From a virus, in IMG/VR virus record IMGVR_UViG_3300007344_006392, positions 1 through 53,002 of that record: 53,002 bases of DNA; one strand, written 5' to 3'. The notes beneath the pieces are model-generated. The model searched no databases. It saw nothing but the letters and a program-made list of their open reading frames with translations, and was not told where the DNA came from. Position 1 is the first letter of the stretch, and the number at the start of each line of letters is the position of its first letter. Below are positions 35,429-44,363 of the stretch, one piece after another. The translations under genes were made by a program, and so were the position numbers.

Positions 35429-36333
35429 AGCATATTGAAAATCACGATACTGACTTTGTCATTGAATTAGACTTGGGCAACACTTGTAATTACCGGTGTA
35501 GCTATTGTTTTCCTGGTGCCAATGAAGGCACAGTGCGCTGGCCTGACGTAGGTAGATTAGAAACAGCACTGCTGAAATATATCAAGCAACATGACAGACC
35601 CACTAGACTGTATTTGATTGGTGGTGAGCCTACACTGTGGAAACACCTACCGAGGTTGTGTAATACACTTAAAATGGCACATGATATAAAAATATGCTTG
35701 AGCACCAATGCCAGTCAAAGTCTCAGTTGGTGGAGAAGACACTGGCATTGTTTTGATGTGGTCCATATCAGTCTACATCATGAATCGGGAAATCCTTCTC
35801 ATTGTCTCAGTGTTGCCGAATTGTTATACGATTACCGTGTAGAAACAAATATTGACGTGTTGATGGATCCTGAACACTTTGAACGCTGTAAGACGCTTGT
35901 AGACGCTGTAACGGGCGGTATAAAGCTGTTTCCAGTGCTTGCTAAAACTGTTTTGTATGATGGCAAACATCGCTATAACGAGGAACAACTCGAGTATGTG
36001 CGTGATCCAATCAAGCAATATCCTGATATGGATTGGTATCAAGAAGTCCAACGCAAACCAAGGACTGAATTCAACATAGACGGAGTAGCACACACAGATG
36101 ACAACTACTTTATGGTTAATGATCTAAATCACTTTGAGGGTTGGCAGTGTAATTTAGGTGTTGATACGGTAAAAATAGATAGGCAGGGCAATGTCGGCGG
36201 CAATTGCGGAACTGATCTTGGCTACAACATCTATGATTTACCCGATATTGAAATCAAACCTGTAAAATGTAGTAAATACACATGTCCATGTAGCGGCGAA
36301 ACAATAACCACCAAGTGGAGAGCACATGTTTGA
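35425..36333 (+). CDS. Radical SAM protein, C-terminal twitch/SPASM-like type (2)
   Basis: 302 residues. CNYRCSYC (C21, C25, C28) and LIGGEPTLW (GGEP 66-69) form the core. Near residue 235 FEGWQCNLGVDTVKIDRQG opens the auxiliary domain, continued by GGNCG and CSKYTCPCSGE (C-x4-C-x-C). The ELDLGNTCNYRCSYCFPGA segment is very like that of the - strand gene at 42176 (SIGNICNYQCWYCFEGA), so these are paralogues in separate blocks. ATGA overlap with the previous gene. Confidence 0.85.
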   Translation: MKHIENHDTDFVIELDLGNTCNYRCSYCFPGANEGTVRWPDVGRLETALLKYIKQHDRPTRLYLIGGEPTLWKHLPRLCNTLKMAHDIKICLSTNASQSLSWWRRHWHCFDVVHISLHHESGNPSHCLSVAELLYDYRVETNIDVLMDPEHFERCKTLVDAVTGGIKLFPVLAKTVLYDGKHRYNEEQLEYVRDPIKQYPDMDWYQEVQRKPRTEFNIDGVAHTDDNYFMVNDLNHFEGWQCNLGVDTVKIDRQGNVGGNCGTDLGYNIYDLPDIEIKPVKCSKYTCPCSGETITTKWRAHV

Positions 36334-37375
36334 TACACTAATACCAAAAGACGACAGAATATTCCAAGTTGCTTGGGAAAGCACACTGAAATGTAATCTT
36401 GATTGTGCGTATTGTGGCGATGGCCATGACAACAACACAGAACATCCTAGTTTAGGAGAGTGTAATGAGACTGTGGATTTTATATTTCGCTATGTTGATC
36501 TCAAAATGTCCGAGCGTCCTGAGTCAGCCAGGCAAGCCAACTTAAACATACAAGGCGGTGAAAGTTTATTCCATCCACACATAGTTGATATACTGAAATG
36601 GATAAACTTCAAAAGACAAAAATACGATTGGTATATGGGCATAGCATTTATAACCAATGCTGTAGTTGGCGTAAAACAGTGGACCAGAGTATCTGAGTTT
36701 GTGGACTACTACACAATAAGTTATCATGCCAGTGCTACCCAAAAACAAAAAGACATGGTTAGACAAAACATCATGTATTGTAAAGGCAAAGACAAAAACT
36801 TTTGTGTAAACATCATGATGGATCCAAGACACTGGGCGGACTGTGTTCAAATGATTGAATGGTGTAAGGCCTATCACATACCACATCTGCCAAGACAGAT
36901 TGATCATCATTGGTTAGACATGCGTTGGAACTACTCTGCTGAACAAGCAGAATATTTACTGGGACGTAAGATTTCGATCAAAGACAAAATTTCTCATGCG
37001 CTGGTAAAAGGACTTAACCTCAGTGCTGAAGGAAGAGCCTGCTGCGGTGGCAAAACACTGTGCGCCAGTGGCTGTGATACCAAACGTGTAGACAACAGAT
37101 TTAAAAATTGGCATTGTAGTGTAGCAGATCACTTTTTGTATATTAGACAAAACACAGGCGAAGTGTTTACCAACAAAGACTGTAGGATGAATTATTCAAG
37201 CAGTGTAGGACCTATTGGCAACTTGAACAACCCAGATGCTATGCTCACATCAGCACACAATCGCGGCATAGTTTGTAAAAAGTCAAGTTGTTGGTGTGGT
37301 ATATGTGCGCCTAAAGCACGAACTAAATCACAGTTTGATGCCATGATGGCAGATCTAAACCGTCAAAATCAGTAA
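36326..37375 (+). CDS. Radical SAM protein, C-terminal Cys-rich type (3), GGES variant
   Basis: 349 residues. CNLDCAYC (C23, C27, C30) is intact, but the SAM-binding loop reads GGES (77-80) instead of GGEP. The C-terminal part has RACCGGKTLCASGC, FKNWHCSVADHFLYI, a Cys in NKDCRMNYSSSVGPIG, and CKKSSCWCGICAPKAR. This extended cysteine set is shared with the - strand gene at 40240, so the two form a distinct subgroup that may bind two auxiliary clusters. The 3' end overlaps a convergent gene by 53 nt. Confidence 0.83.
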   Translation: MFDTLIPKDDRIFQVAWESTLKCNLDCAYCGDGHDNNTEHPSLGECNETVDFIFRYVDLKMSERPESARQANLNIQGGESLFHPHIVDILKWINFKRQKYDWYMGIAFITNAVVGVKQWTRVSEFVDYYTISYHASATQKQKDMVRQNIMYCKGKDKNFCVNIMMDPRHWADCVQMIEWCKAYHIPHLPRQIDHHWLDMRWNYSAEQAEYLLGRKISIKDKISHALVKGLNLSAEGRACCGGKTLCASGCDTKRVDNRFKNWHCSVADHFLYIRQNTGEVFTNKDCRMNYSSSVGPIGNLNNPDAMLTSAHNRGIVCKKSSCWCGICAPKARTKSQFDAMMADLNRQNQ

Positions 37376-38480
37376 GGGTAAGATCTTTCACAAGCCCTGT
37401 TTCTGGTTGCCAAGGTTGTATACCCTCTGCTGCCCGTTGATCAAATATCACAGTAGCATCACCTAGTTCTTTTTGTAAAGCAAGTATCAATTTATTTTCT
37501 TGCTCTACTCTATAGCGTAAACTATACATAGCAGCAGTGCCTTCATAGCAAAAAACATTGCTCATGTCAATCACTGTGCCTTGAGGATTGTCTTTGGGTA
37601 TGTGTGCTACAAAGTCATCAGGTGTGTTCACAGGATCAATGTGTATGCCGCCGCCTGCTGCTTCTAATGCTGCCAAATTGTAATCATAGTAAATGTGTTC
37701 AGCAGCAGGTCCACGTTGTTCCGCAGCAGCAGGATTAGCAGGTGCTACAAGACGCATAACAGGTGTGTCATACACTCTTGGATAGTTGGGCTTGCCTGTT
37801 GCTTGTGTGTGAACATGTGTGGTCAAACAGTAGTTGTATTTTTGATAGATATAGCTAGAAGTTTCTCCTGACCTGTATTGATAAAACTTGCCCTCACGTT
37901 GATCTTTGCTATACGCTTCTATGGTGCGATGGTTGTCCAGCAGTGTTTTGATTAGATTCCAACCTGCTTGTTTGTGTTTGTAGTTTACAATGATTTTTCC
38001 AGAGCCTACCCATGTTGGTAGGTAGTCGTCATGTATGCTATCATGACTACGCATTGGTTCAAGTGCTTGGTAATCAGTAAAGAACTGTGATTTTCCAAAC
38101 TTAGGACAGCCTAGGTCAACATATGTTTGTAAGTTGATGCTGAAACACTGTGGGTGTATGCCATAGTAAGCATCTCCACCGTCCAGTATGTGACACAGCA
38201 AATCATATTCTTCAGGATGGGTGTCAAAAAACTGTGTGCCGTTGATAAATTCTGTGCCAGCACTGATAACAACAGCATGATCGTATTTGCCACAGGCACG
38301 TTGTAGCAGTTTGTCTACATTGGTATGTTCAAAAACAGTATAGCCCTGGCCAGTTAAGTTGCTGATTGTGTAGTCAGCACGGTTTACAACCAGTTCTCGG
38401 TCCACTGTGTATTCAGCAACATCGTTGACAATACATACACAGGTTTTACGATCAGTGAATTTGCTTGGATATACGTTCAT
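37323..38480 (-). CDS. Unknown phage protein, possible glycosyltransferase-related
   Basis: 385 residues. I do not recognise a named family. The N-terminal half has strands and loops reminiscent of GT-A folds (DHAVVISAGTEFINGTQFF, then LLCHILDGGDAYYGIHPQC and LNLQTYVDLGCPKFG) but no clear DxD. An Ala/Pro-rich linker (APANPAAAEQRGPAAE) near residue 245 is unusual for this AT-rich genome and separates a C-terminal domain with TVIDMSNVFCYEGTAAM. The start overlaps the upstream oxygenase gene by 29 nt; the 3' end overlaps a convergent radical SAM gene. Probably part of the same modification pathway. Confidence 0.5.
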   Translation of the reverse strand: MNVYPSKFTDRKTCVCIVNDVAEYTVDRELVVNRADYTISNLTGQGYTVFEHTNVDKLLQRACGKYDHAVVISAGTEFINGTQFFDTHPEEYDLLCHILDGGDAYYGIHPQCFSINLQTYVDLGCPKFGKSQFFTDYQALEPMRSHDSIHDDYLPTWVGSGKIIVNYKHKQAGWNLIKTLLDNHRTIEAYSKDQREGKFYQYRSGETSSYIYQKYNYCLTTHVHTQATGKPNYPRVYDTPVMRLVAPANPAAAEQRGPAAEHIYYDYNLAALEAAGGGIHIDPVNTPDDFVAHIPKDNPQGTVIDMSNVFCYEGTAAMYSLRYRVEQENKLILALQKELGDATVIFDQRAAEGIQPWQPETGLVKDLTLTDFDGLDLPSWHQTVI

Positions 38481-39201
38481 GTTGTTTACGATAACTATCT
38501 ACAATTAGTTGACAGTATTCTTTCTTACGATTGCCCAAATAGCAGTGTGCTATAATGTGTATTCTTGGACGGTCACTAAAGTTTACTACACTGTGATCAC
38601 GGAATATGTTTACCAAACACATCTTGCCAGACTCAAAAGGAACTACACCAGCATCCTTTAAGGTCATGTGACAATCGTCAGGATGATCCACAGCAATGTT
38701 AACAGGAATAGGAAAATCAAAAAGATTTTCTGAAGTTACCATGGGTGAAAAGTCATTGTGCGGTGATATCCAACCACCGGGTGCTAATCGCATAAAGCGT
38801 ATTCTAGCAAAGCGTTCTGCTGGAAACACACTCTCAAAAAACATACGTATGCTTTTACATTTAACACCTAGTTCAGTCCATGAATATTTAGGCTCTGTTT
38901 CATATCCATATGTTTGATACACATTGGTTTTGTCTATGCCTATACCGTGTAGCACACAACTACTCCATCCGTTGTGTGTGCCTTCTCCTGTGGCTTCATC
39001 TCTATGTGCTACATAATGAGGTTCAGCTAAATTGCTTTCTTTCTGCCATTGAGTAGTAGGAAACATCCAGTCTAGTTCTAGATATTGATAGCCATGTCCT
39101 GAAATAATCCAACGTGCTTGATCTTCTAAATCATAATCTGGAAGTGGATGTAATTCTGTTGCGGCATCTTTGTGCTGCTGATAAAATTCTATATGATCCA
39201 T
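38452..39201 (-). CDS. Fe(II)/2-oxoglutarate oxygenase-like, Asp/Asn hydroxylase type (1)
   Basis: 249 residues. FMRLAPGGWISPHNDFSP holds the H-x-D pair (His148, Asp150). The distal His is in RDHSVVNFSDRPRIHII (His203), with Arg211/Arg213 placed for 2-oxoglutarate binding. PIPVNIAVDHPDDCHM between them is typical of aspartyl/asparaginyl beta-hydroxylase-like folds. The substrate could be a protein side chain or a sugar. A late-type box (ACTAAATA) ends 4 nt before the ATG. It is first in a two-gene - strand unit with the unknown gene at 37323. Confidence 0.72.
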   Translation of the reverse strand: MDHIEFYQQHKDAATELHPLPDYDLEDQARWIISGHGYQYLELDWMFPTTQWQKESNLAEPHYVAHRDEATGEGTHNGWSSCVLHGIGIDKTNVYQTYGYETEPKYSWTELGVKCKSIRMFFESVFPAERFARIRFMRLAPGGWISPHNDFSPMVTSENLFDFPIPVNIAVDHPDDCHMTLKDAGVVPFESGKMCLVNIFRDHSVVNFSDRPRIHIIAHCYLGNRKKEYCQLIVDSYRKQHERISKQIH

Positions 39202-39205
39202 ATGG

Positions 39206-39213
39206 TATTTAGT
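39206..39213 (-). promoter_or_regulatory. Late-type box ACTAAATA 4 nt before start, minus strand
   Basis: On the - strand: ACTAAATA, then CCAT, then the ATG at 39201. No Shine-Dalgarno sequence fits. It shares the 38-bp divergent junction with a perfect late octamer on the other strand. Confidence 0.5.
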
Positions 39214-39227
39214 TCATTAAGTGCGCA

Positions 39228-39235
39228 TATAAATA
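39228..39235 (+). promoter_or_regulatory. T4-type late promoter TATAAATA 4 nt before GTG
   Basis: A perfect TATAAATA is followed by AAAA and then the GTG start at 39240. With the usual distance from the late box to the start of transcription, the mRNA would begin at or next to the GTG. Confidence 0.65.
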
Positions 39236-39239
39236 AAAA

Positions 39240-40286
39240 GTGTTTAGTTTTACAGATCTCAAAAGCGTCCACATAGAAATATCAAATCGTTGCCAAGCAC
39301 AATGTCCTATGTGTAGCAGGAATTATCATGGTGGCATTGAAAATCCTTTGCTACGTGAAGCAGACTGGACTGTTAATGACTTTATACAGGTTTTTGAGCA
39401 AGAAGTCAAGAGCCAAATTGAAAAAATCACATTTTGTGGAAACTTTGGTGATCCGTTGCTAAACTTTCATTTGGTTAAAATGTTAGACTGGATAAAAGAT
39501 GACGGCATATATGTTGATATACACACCAATGGTAGTTTGCGAAATGAACGTTGGTGGAAAGAATTGCCTAAACATTTGCCCGCAGAACACAAAGTTGTTT
39601 TTGCCATAGACGGATTAGCTGATACCCACAGCAAATATAGAATCAACACCGACTTCAACAAAATTATAAACAATGCTAGAGCATTTATCAATGCTGGCGG
39701 CACCGCAGAATGGAGCATGATAAGATTCAAGCACAATGCTGATCAAGTAATTGCAGCACAGGAAGTTGCAAAATATTATGGATTCAAATATTTCACTGTG
39801 AAAGACAGCAGTAGATTTGCTTTTGAAAACAGCTTTGATGTAAAAAACAATCTAGGACATGTTATAGACACACTGGAACCACACACACCTACAGAACCTA
39901 TTGATCCTAAACAAATACCCGAACTAGTATCAGCAAGTGTAATAGACTGTTGGGCAAAAAAGCAACGTGAAGTTTACATAGACGCACACTTAGATTTAAT
40001 GCCTTGCTGCTTTTTAGCCAGTATACCCTACAACTATCATATACGACAAGATCCGCTGTATGAAGCAAAACAAAAAATCAAAAGTCAATATGAGTTTTTG
40101 ATAGCAGACATGGGCAACACAAATTTACACAAACAAAGCATCAAACAAGTTATCAGCAAGCCCGGATATACATCAGTGTGGAAACGCTATTGGACCACAC
40201 ATAAACTGTATACCTGTGCTAGAACCTGTGGCAATCTAACTACAAACCCGAGCCAACAATTTGTTGAAAAACATCAAGTGACTTAG
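39240..40286 (+). CDS. Radical SAM/SPASM-like protein
   Basis: 348 residues from a GTG; no other start precedes the cluster motif CQAQCPMC (C18, C22, C25). Instead of GGEP it has GNFGDPLL near residues 67-74, as in a SPASM-type radical SAM group. The C-terminal region holds DCWAKKQREVYIDAHLDLMPCC and CARTC, which fit an auxiliary Fe-S site. It stands alone on the + strand between two - strand blocks, with a late promoter only 4 nt upstream and a 47-nt convergent overlap downstream. Substrate unknown. Confidence 0.82.
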   Translation: MFSFTDLKSVHIEISNRCQAQCPMCSRNYHGGIENPLLREADWTVNDFIQVFEQEVKSQIEKITFCGNFGDPLLNFHLVKMLDWIKDDGIYVDIHTNGSLRNERWWKELPKHLPAEHKVVFAIDGLADTHSKYRINTDFNKIINNARAFINAGGTAEWSMIRFKHNADQVIAAQEVAKYYGFKYFTVKDSSRFAFENSFDVKNNLGHVIDTLEPHTPTEPIDPKQIPELVSASVIDCWAKKQREVYIDAHLDLMPCCFLASIPYNYHIRQDPLYEAKQKIKSQYEFLIADMGNTNLHKQSIKQVISKPGYTSVWKRYWTTHKLYTCARTCGNLTTNPSQQFVEKHQVT

Positions 40287-41301
40287 CTTTGGGCACACAC
40301 ATACCGCAACCACATCTATTGTGTGGGCAGCGTATGATCCTATTTCTGTTTTCATAAGCATAGTTTAGTATACCATCAGGATTACCTAGCCTGCCTATTG
40401 GACCTTTCCTGCCACTGAAACTGGTTTGACAGGTTTGATGGTGATATACTTTTTCTGTGTGTTGATCAATGTGTAGAAAATAACGATTAACAGCACAATA
40501 CCAGCCTTTGAAGTTGGTGTTCACTGCTTCTACATTCTGCCAACAGCCATTACAACTACCTTCTATACTTCTAGCACCACAGCATCCTCTAGGCAATTCA
40601 TAGCCTTCGGTGATTTTTTCCACTATATCTGTTGGCAATCCTTTTTCTTGTAAATACCATTCTTGTTGTTGTTTGTTATATGGATGGCTTGTCCTACGCT
40701 GAACACCTTCTGTGTCCGCAAACCAATCTGTGACACCTAGATTACCATCGCCGATCATAGTAGGCTTGCTGTCTATTCCGTGTGATTTAAGTTTTTCGTG
40801 AACTTCTACACACTCATCCCAGTGGTCGGTGTGCATCATTACATTCACAGTAAGCCACATTCCTGCTTGTTTTACAAGTATAGCATTATTAATAGTGCGT
40901 TCTTTGCTAAAAAGATTAGCTTCGGCATGGTAACTCAGTGTTATACCCACAAAGTTATTTTTTATAAAGTCAATATGCTTTTCTGGCCATGTTCCGTTAC
41001 TGGTCATACCAACTTGAAACTCGGTTTCGTTGTTTATTTTTTCTACAAAGTCCCAGAAGCGTGGATTTACAGTTGGCTCACCTCCAGTAAAGCCAATGTT
41101 AGCATTGGGTTGATTGTATAATCTTGTGTATTGTTTTATAAAATCTAATGTAGAACATAAATTTTGCCAACTAGTAGGAGGACTGTATGTATTGTGTCGT
41201 GTGCTTTCACAATAAGTGCAATCAAAATTACACCTTCTGCCGATGTCCCAAGTAACCATCATTGGTTCGGGGTTTGTTAGTTTGATTGCATCTACTTCCA
41301 T
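40240..41301 (-). CDS. Radical SAM protein, C-terminal Cys-rich type (4)
   Basis: 353 residues from the ATG at 41301; an upstream TTG at 41349 would lie inside the previous gene. CNFDCTYC (C24, C28, C31) and FTGGEPTVNP (GGEP 73-76). The C-terminal part has RGCCGARSIEGSCNGC, FKGWYCAVNRYFLHI, TCQTSFSGRKGPIGRLGN and CPHNRCGCGMCVPKAK. It is the closest relative here of the + strand gene at 36326, but with a standard GGEP. Last gene of the long - strand operon. Confidence 0.85.
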   Translation of the reverse strand: MEVDAIKLTNPEPMMVTWDIGRRCNFDCTYCESTRHNTYSPPTSWQNLCSTLDFIKQYTRLYNQPNANIGFTGGEPTVNPRFWDFVEKINNETEFQVGMTSNGTWPEKHIDFIKNNFVGITLSYHAEANLFSKERTINNAILVKQAGMWLTVNVMMHTDHWDECVEVHEKLKSHGIDSKPTMIGDGNLGVTDWFADTEGVQRRTSHPYNKQQQEWYLQEKGLPTDIVEKITEGYELPRGCCGARSIEGSCNGCWQNVEAVNTNFKGWYCAVNRYFLHIDQHTEKVYHHQTCQTSFSGRKGPIGRLGNPDGILNYAYENRNRIIRCPHNRCGCGMCVPKAKSLDVFQQIVGSGL

Positions 41302-42188
41302 TTTGTAATATTTACATCTGCTGCACAAGTGCACCAATTTCTGGTGCAAATAACATGCTGATCTGGCCTAACAAATGTTCCTTCGTATATATTTCCCAGA
41401 CTGCCACCAACTCTACAGGTTGCTCTATGCACTTCACCGTCCCAGTTGATCATTAAACTTTCTATTCCTGCTCTGCATTGCCATCCTTTAAACATATTTA
41501 ATTTATTTTTTAATATATCATTTGTATGCATTAGTTCTTTGCTATCAACAAGTGTATTTGGTTTCGCAGTTGTTTCTGTGCTTTTAATCCATTCTAAATC
41601 TTTTAAATCATAACGCATATCGTCAAACCAGTCATGTTTTTCAGTCCAACGTATACGTCTAATACTAAATGGAATATTGTGTTCAGTTAACCATCTTGTG
41701 GCTAATTTTACTTCAGGCATATAATCTTGATGAGCCATTAACATTACATGATAATCTTTTGGAAATTTCGTGCCTCCTAATGTTCCGGCAAGATAAATTA
41801 TGTTATCAAGTCTTACACTCCAATCAACATCTTCAAGATGTAAACTAAAAACGATATAATTTACACGTAAATTTAAATAGAAGTCTGACTTCCTTGTTCC
41901 GTTAGTAGTTACACTAAGCCATTTGATCTTTGGTCTAGCATATTCTATCAATTGTTCAAATTGTGGATGCACACAAGGTTCGCCTCCTGTAAAACTTATC
42001 CTAACATTTTCAATTTCGGATAATCTATCTACAGTTTCAAAAAGTTTGCCTATGTTTGTATGTGGACTGTGCTGGTCATGTATTTCAGGAGGACAGTAGG
42101 AACAATCTAGGTTGCAACGTTTTCCTAAATTCCATTCTACTTTTACACTATCTCTGTAATGCGGCCATCTGTTTTCTACACTAAACAT
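41292..42188 (-). CDS. Radical SAM protein, C-terminal twitch/SPASM-like type (5)
   Basis: 298 residues. CNLDCSYC (C25, C29, C32), FTGGEPCVHP (68-71 GGEP). Auxiliary segment FKGWQCRAGIESLMINWDGE, a Cys in RATCRVGGSLGN, and CTRNWCTCAADVN (C-x4-C-x-C). The LGKRCNLDCSYC region is similar to that of the next gene downstream (IGRRCNFDCTYC), which suggests local duplication. It overlaps its neighbours by 13 and 10 nt. Confidence 0.85.
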   Translation of the reverse strand: MFSVENRWPHYRDSVKVEWNLGKRCNLDCSYCPPEIHDQHSPHTNIGKLFETVDRLSEIENVRISFTGGEPCVHPQFEQLIEYARPKIKWLSVTTNGTRKSDFYLNLRVNYIVFSLHLEDVDWSVRLDNIIYLAGTLGGTKFPKDYHVMLMAHQDYMPEVKLATRWLTEHNIPFSIRRIRWTEKHDWFDDMRYDLKDLEWIKSTETTAKPNTLVDSKELMHTNDILKNKLNMFKGWQCRAGIESLMINWDGEVHRATCRVGGSLGNIYEGTFVRPDQHVICTRNWCTCAADVNITKWK

Positions 42189-43120
42189 TTACTAATATTA
42201 GTCTCCGGCATACATTTACACTCGCATTGAGTGCAAATAACAGGTTGTAATGTGGGATTAAATTTTTTATAAAATGTTTTTTGTCTAAAATTATAATTTT
42301 TATCTTTGCCAAATAAATGTTGTCCACATGTTCCACTTAATTCACCATTTGGGCTAATATGTATCCAGTCTAATCCTAAATTACATTTCCAACCTTTGAA
42401 AGTATTAAGTTTATTTACTAAAATATAATTGTCTGGCACACGTTTTTCGTCTACATATATTTTAGTTGATTTGTATTTGTTATTAATAAAAAACCAAAAA
42501 GGATTAGCACTACGAGCTTTATGTTTTTTTAAAATAATTTTTTGTTTTTCTGTATATTTTTCATGACTTAGAATTTCTGTATATCTAATAGTCCAGCGAT
42601 ATTTGCTTTTTTTCATTTGTTTAACTGCTGATATACATTTGTCCCAAGCTAACGGATCCATCATTACACTAGCACTTACAATAACTTTATTTTTATATAG
42701 TAAATCAGCAACGTTAATAAATGACTGTAGATTGGCTTGTTGATGATGATAACTTAGATGTATTTTGTCAAAATATTTGGCAAAATTATTCCATAAGTCT
42801 AATTTTTTACTACCATTGCTAGTCATGCTTATCAAACAAGTGTAATTATCTTTTAAATATTTTATATAATCTAGTAACTTTGGCCAGTGTGTAGGTTCAC
42901 CGCCTACAAAATGAATATCGAATTTAGTTTTACCTTGACTCATATACCATTTGAGCAGTCTGTCTGTATTCTTAATTAATAGATCGTAATCAAACCATTT
43001 ATAATTACCTTCGTGTGCTCCTTCAAAACAATACCAGCATTGATAATTACAAATATTACCAATACTCATATCTATCATTAGTGTATCGTCATTGATATTA
43101 TTTTTAATTTGCGTAATCAT
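42176..43120 (-). CDS. Radical SAM protein, C-terminal twitch/SPASM-like type (6)
   Basis: 314 residues, markedly rich in Lys, Asn and Tyr and visibly more AT-rich than the genes beside it. CNYQCWYC (C24, C28, C31), FVGGEPTHWP (73-76). C-terminal FKGWKCNLGLDWIHISPNGE, GTCGQ and CTQCECKC, where the usual C-x4-C-x-C has become C-x2-C-x-C-x-C. Paralogue of the gene at 35425. Overlaps of 17 and 13 nt with its neighbours. Confidence 0.85.
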   Translation of the reverse strand: MITQIKNNINDDTLMIDMSIGNICNYQCWYCFEGAHEGNYKWFDYDLLIKNTDRLLKWYMSQGKTKFDIHFVGGEPTHWPKLLDYIKYLKDNYTCLISMTSNGSKKLDLWNNFAKYFDKIHLSYHHQQANLQSFINVADLLYKNKVIVSASVMMDPLAWDKCISAVKQMKKSKYRWTIRYTEILSHEKYTEKQKIILKKHKARSANPFWFFINNKYKSTKIYVDEKRVPDNYILVNKLNTFKGWKCNLGLDWIHISPNGELSGTCGQHLFGKDKNYNFRQKTFYKKFNPTLQPVICTQCECKCMPETNISKCLV

Positions 43121-44363
43121 TAATTAAGTCTTCAAAATTTGTTTGATTACGGCTTTTGTCTAATCTACGATTGAACTCTACAGTTTGTGGCCATTTGTGA
43201 GACAAGTCCTTGGCTAATAGAAAGTTAATGTTATCATCAATTTGTCGTAATGTAATAGGTAGTATCTTATCGTTTATACTCATAATAGGATAATTTTTTA
43301 CATCTTCTTTAATTTTAATTAATTCTTTTACAACTTTTTGCTTGTATGTGTTTGGTAAACACTGAGCACTTAAAACATTTGGATAGTTTACTCTGTGCGA
43401 GTAAAACACAATGCCCATTGTGTTTAAAAAATAATCGATAATCTGTGGCAATTGTAAAACATTACCTGCTTGGACAGTGCAAGCACCTACAACATATTTA
43501 ACATTGGGAAAGCTCTTAAAGATTTTGACATTTTCTTCCACTTCTTCAAACTTACCATTGCCTCTAATGTATTCATACACATCGTGTAGCCCGTCTATGC
43601 TTACATTTACGACCACGTTTTTAAACTTAGGCCAATAGTCGTGTATGGTCCTTCCGCCCTTTATACCAGTCACTGTGCCGTTTGTAGCATACTTTATTTC
43701 AATGTTTTCGCCGTATGGTGCTAACATATCTAAAATGCGATAGTGACTAGGATCCATCAGTGGTTCGCCACCAGCAAACTCAATTCTGCGGAAATATGGA
43801 AGCAATTTTTCAAGATTGCTCCAAAACTCTACACTGTCTTCAAACAAGCCAATGTATGGTGCTCGTGTTAATCCTAGTTTGCGCACAGCATCCACTAGGT
43901 AGTTGCCTTCTTCCTCATAAAACTGTTCTACTTGTTCCCAGTCTTTCCACTGTGTGCTGTCTAATGGATTGCACATTCTACACTTGAGATTGCACAAGTT
44001 GTTAATTTTTATCTCAATAGTAGGAAACTCAAACGGCATGGTATAGTCATCATTGAGTTTGTCTAATGCATCAGGATACAAGTTTATACGTGCATCAGGA
44101 AAACTATCACGTATGTGTCTTTGCCTTAAACTTTCTACACCTTGTGCTTCTAAATCAAAACAAGGAACACATTCGGCTGGTATTTCATTATTTAATACTT
44201 GCTCACGCACTCTAAGCATGTTTTTGTTATTCCATGCACTTTCCAATGTTTCATCTTGTATCCAGCCAATTGGTTGACTACGACAGCATACTTTAATTGC
44301 ACCGTCTTCTCTAGTAGCAAGACCTGTAAAAGGGTGTAAACAAAAAGTTTTACTTGGATGCAT
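43104..44363 (-). CDS. Radical SAM protein, N-terminal twitch type (6)
   Basis: 419 residues. N-terminal cysteines in CLHPFTGLATREDGAIKVCC (C8 to C26/C27) and CVPC (C65, C68). Core CNLKCRMC (C124, C128, C131); FAGGEPL (198-201 GGEP). It lacks the FPEL tail of its + strand sisters. It is the only N-terminal twitch enzyme of the - strand operon and lies directly after the QueC-like gene (14-nt overlap), followed by three C-terminal-type radical SAM genes, so both subfamilies occur together in each large block. Confidence 0.86.
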   Translation of the reverse strand: MHPSKTFCLHPFTGLATREDGAIKVCCRSQPIGWIQDETLESAWNNKNMLRVREQVLNNEIPAECVPCFDLEAQGVESLRQRHIRDSFPDARINLYPDALDKLNDDYTMPFEFPTIEIKINNLCNLKCRMCNPLDSTQWKDWEQVEQFYEEEGNYLVDAVRKLGLTRAPYIGLFEDSVEFWSNLEKLLPYFRRIEFAGGEPLMDPSHYRILDMLAPYGENIEIKYATNGTVTGIKGGRTIHDYWPKFKNVVVNVSIDGLHDVYEYIRGNGKFEEVEENVKIFKSFPNVKYVVGACTVQAGNVLQLPQIIDYFLNTMGIVFYSHRVNYPNVLSAQCLPNTYKQKVVKELIKIKEDVKNYPIMSINDKILPITLRQIDDNINFLLAKDLSHKWPQTVEFNRRLDKSRNQTNFEDLINDYAN

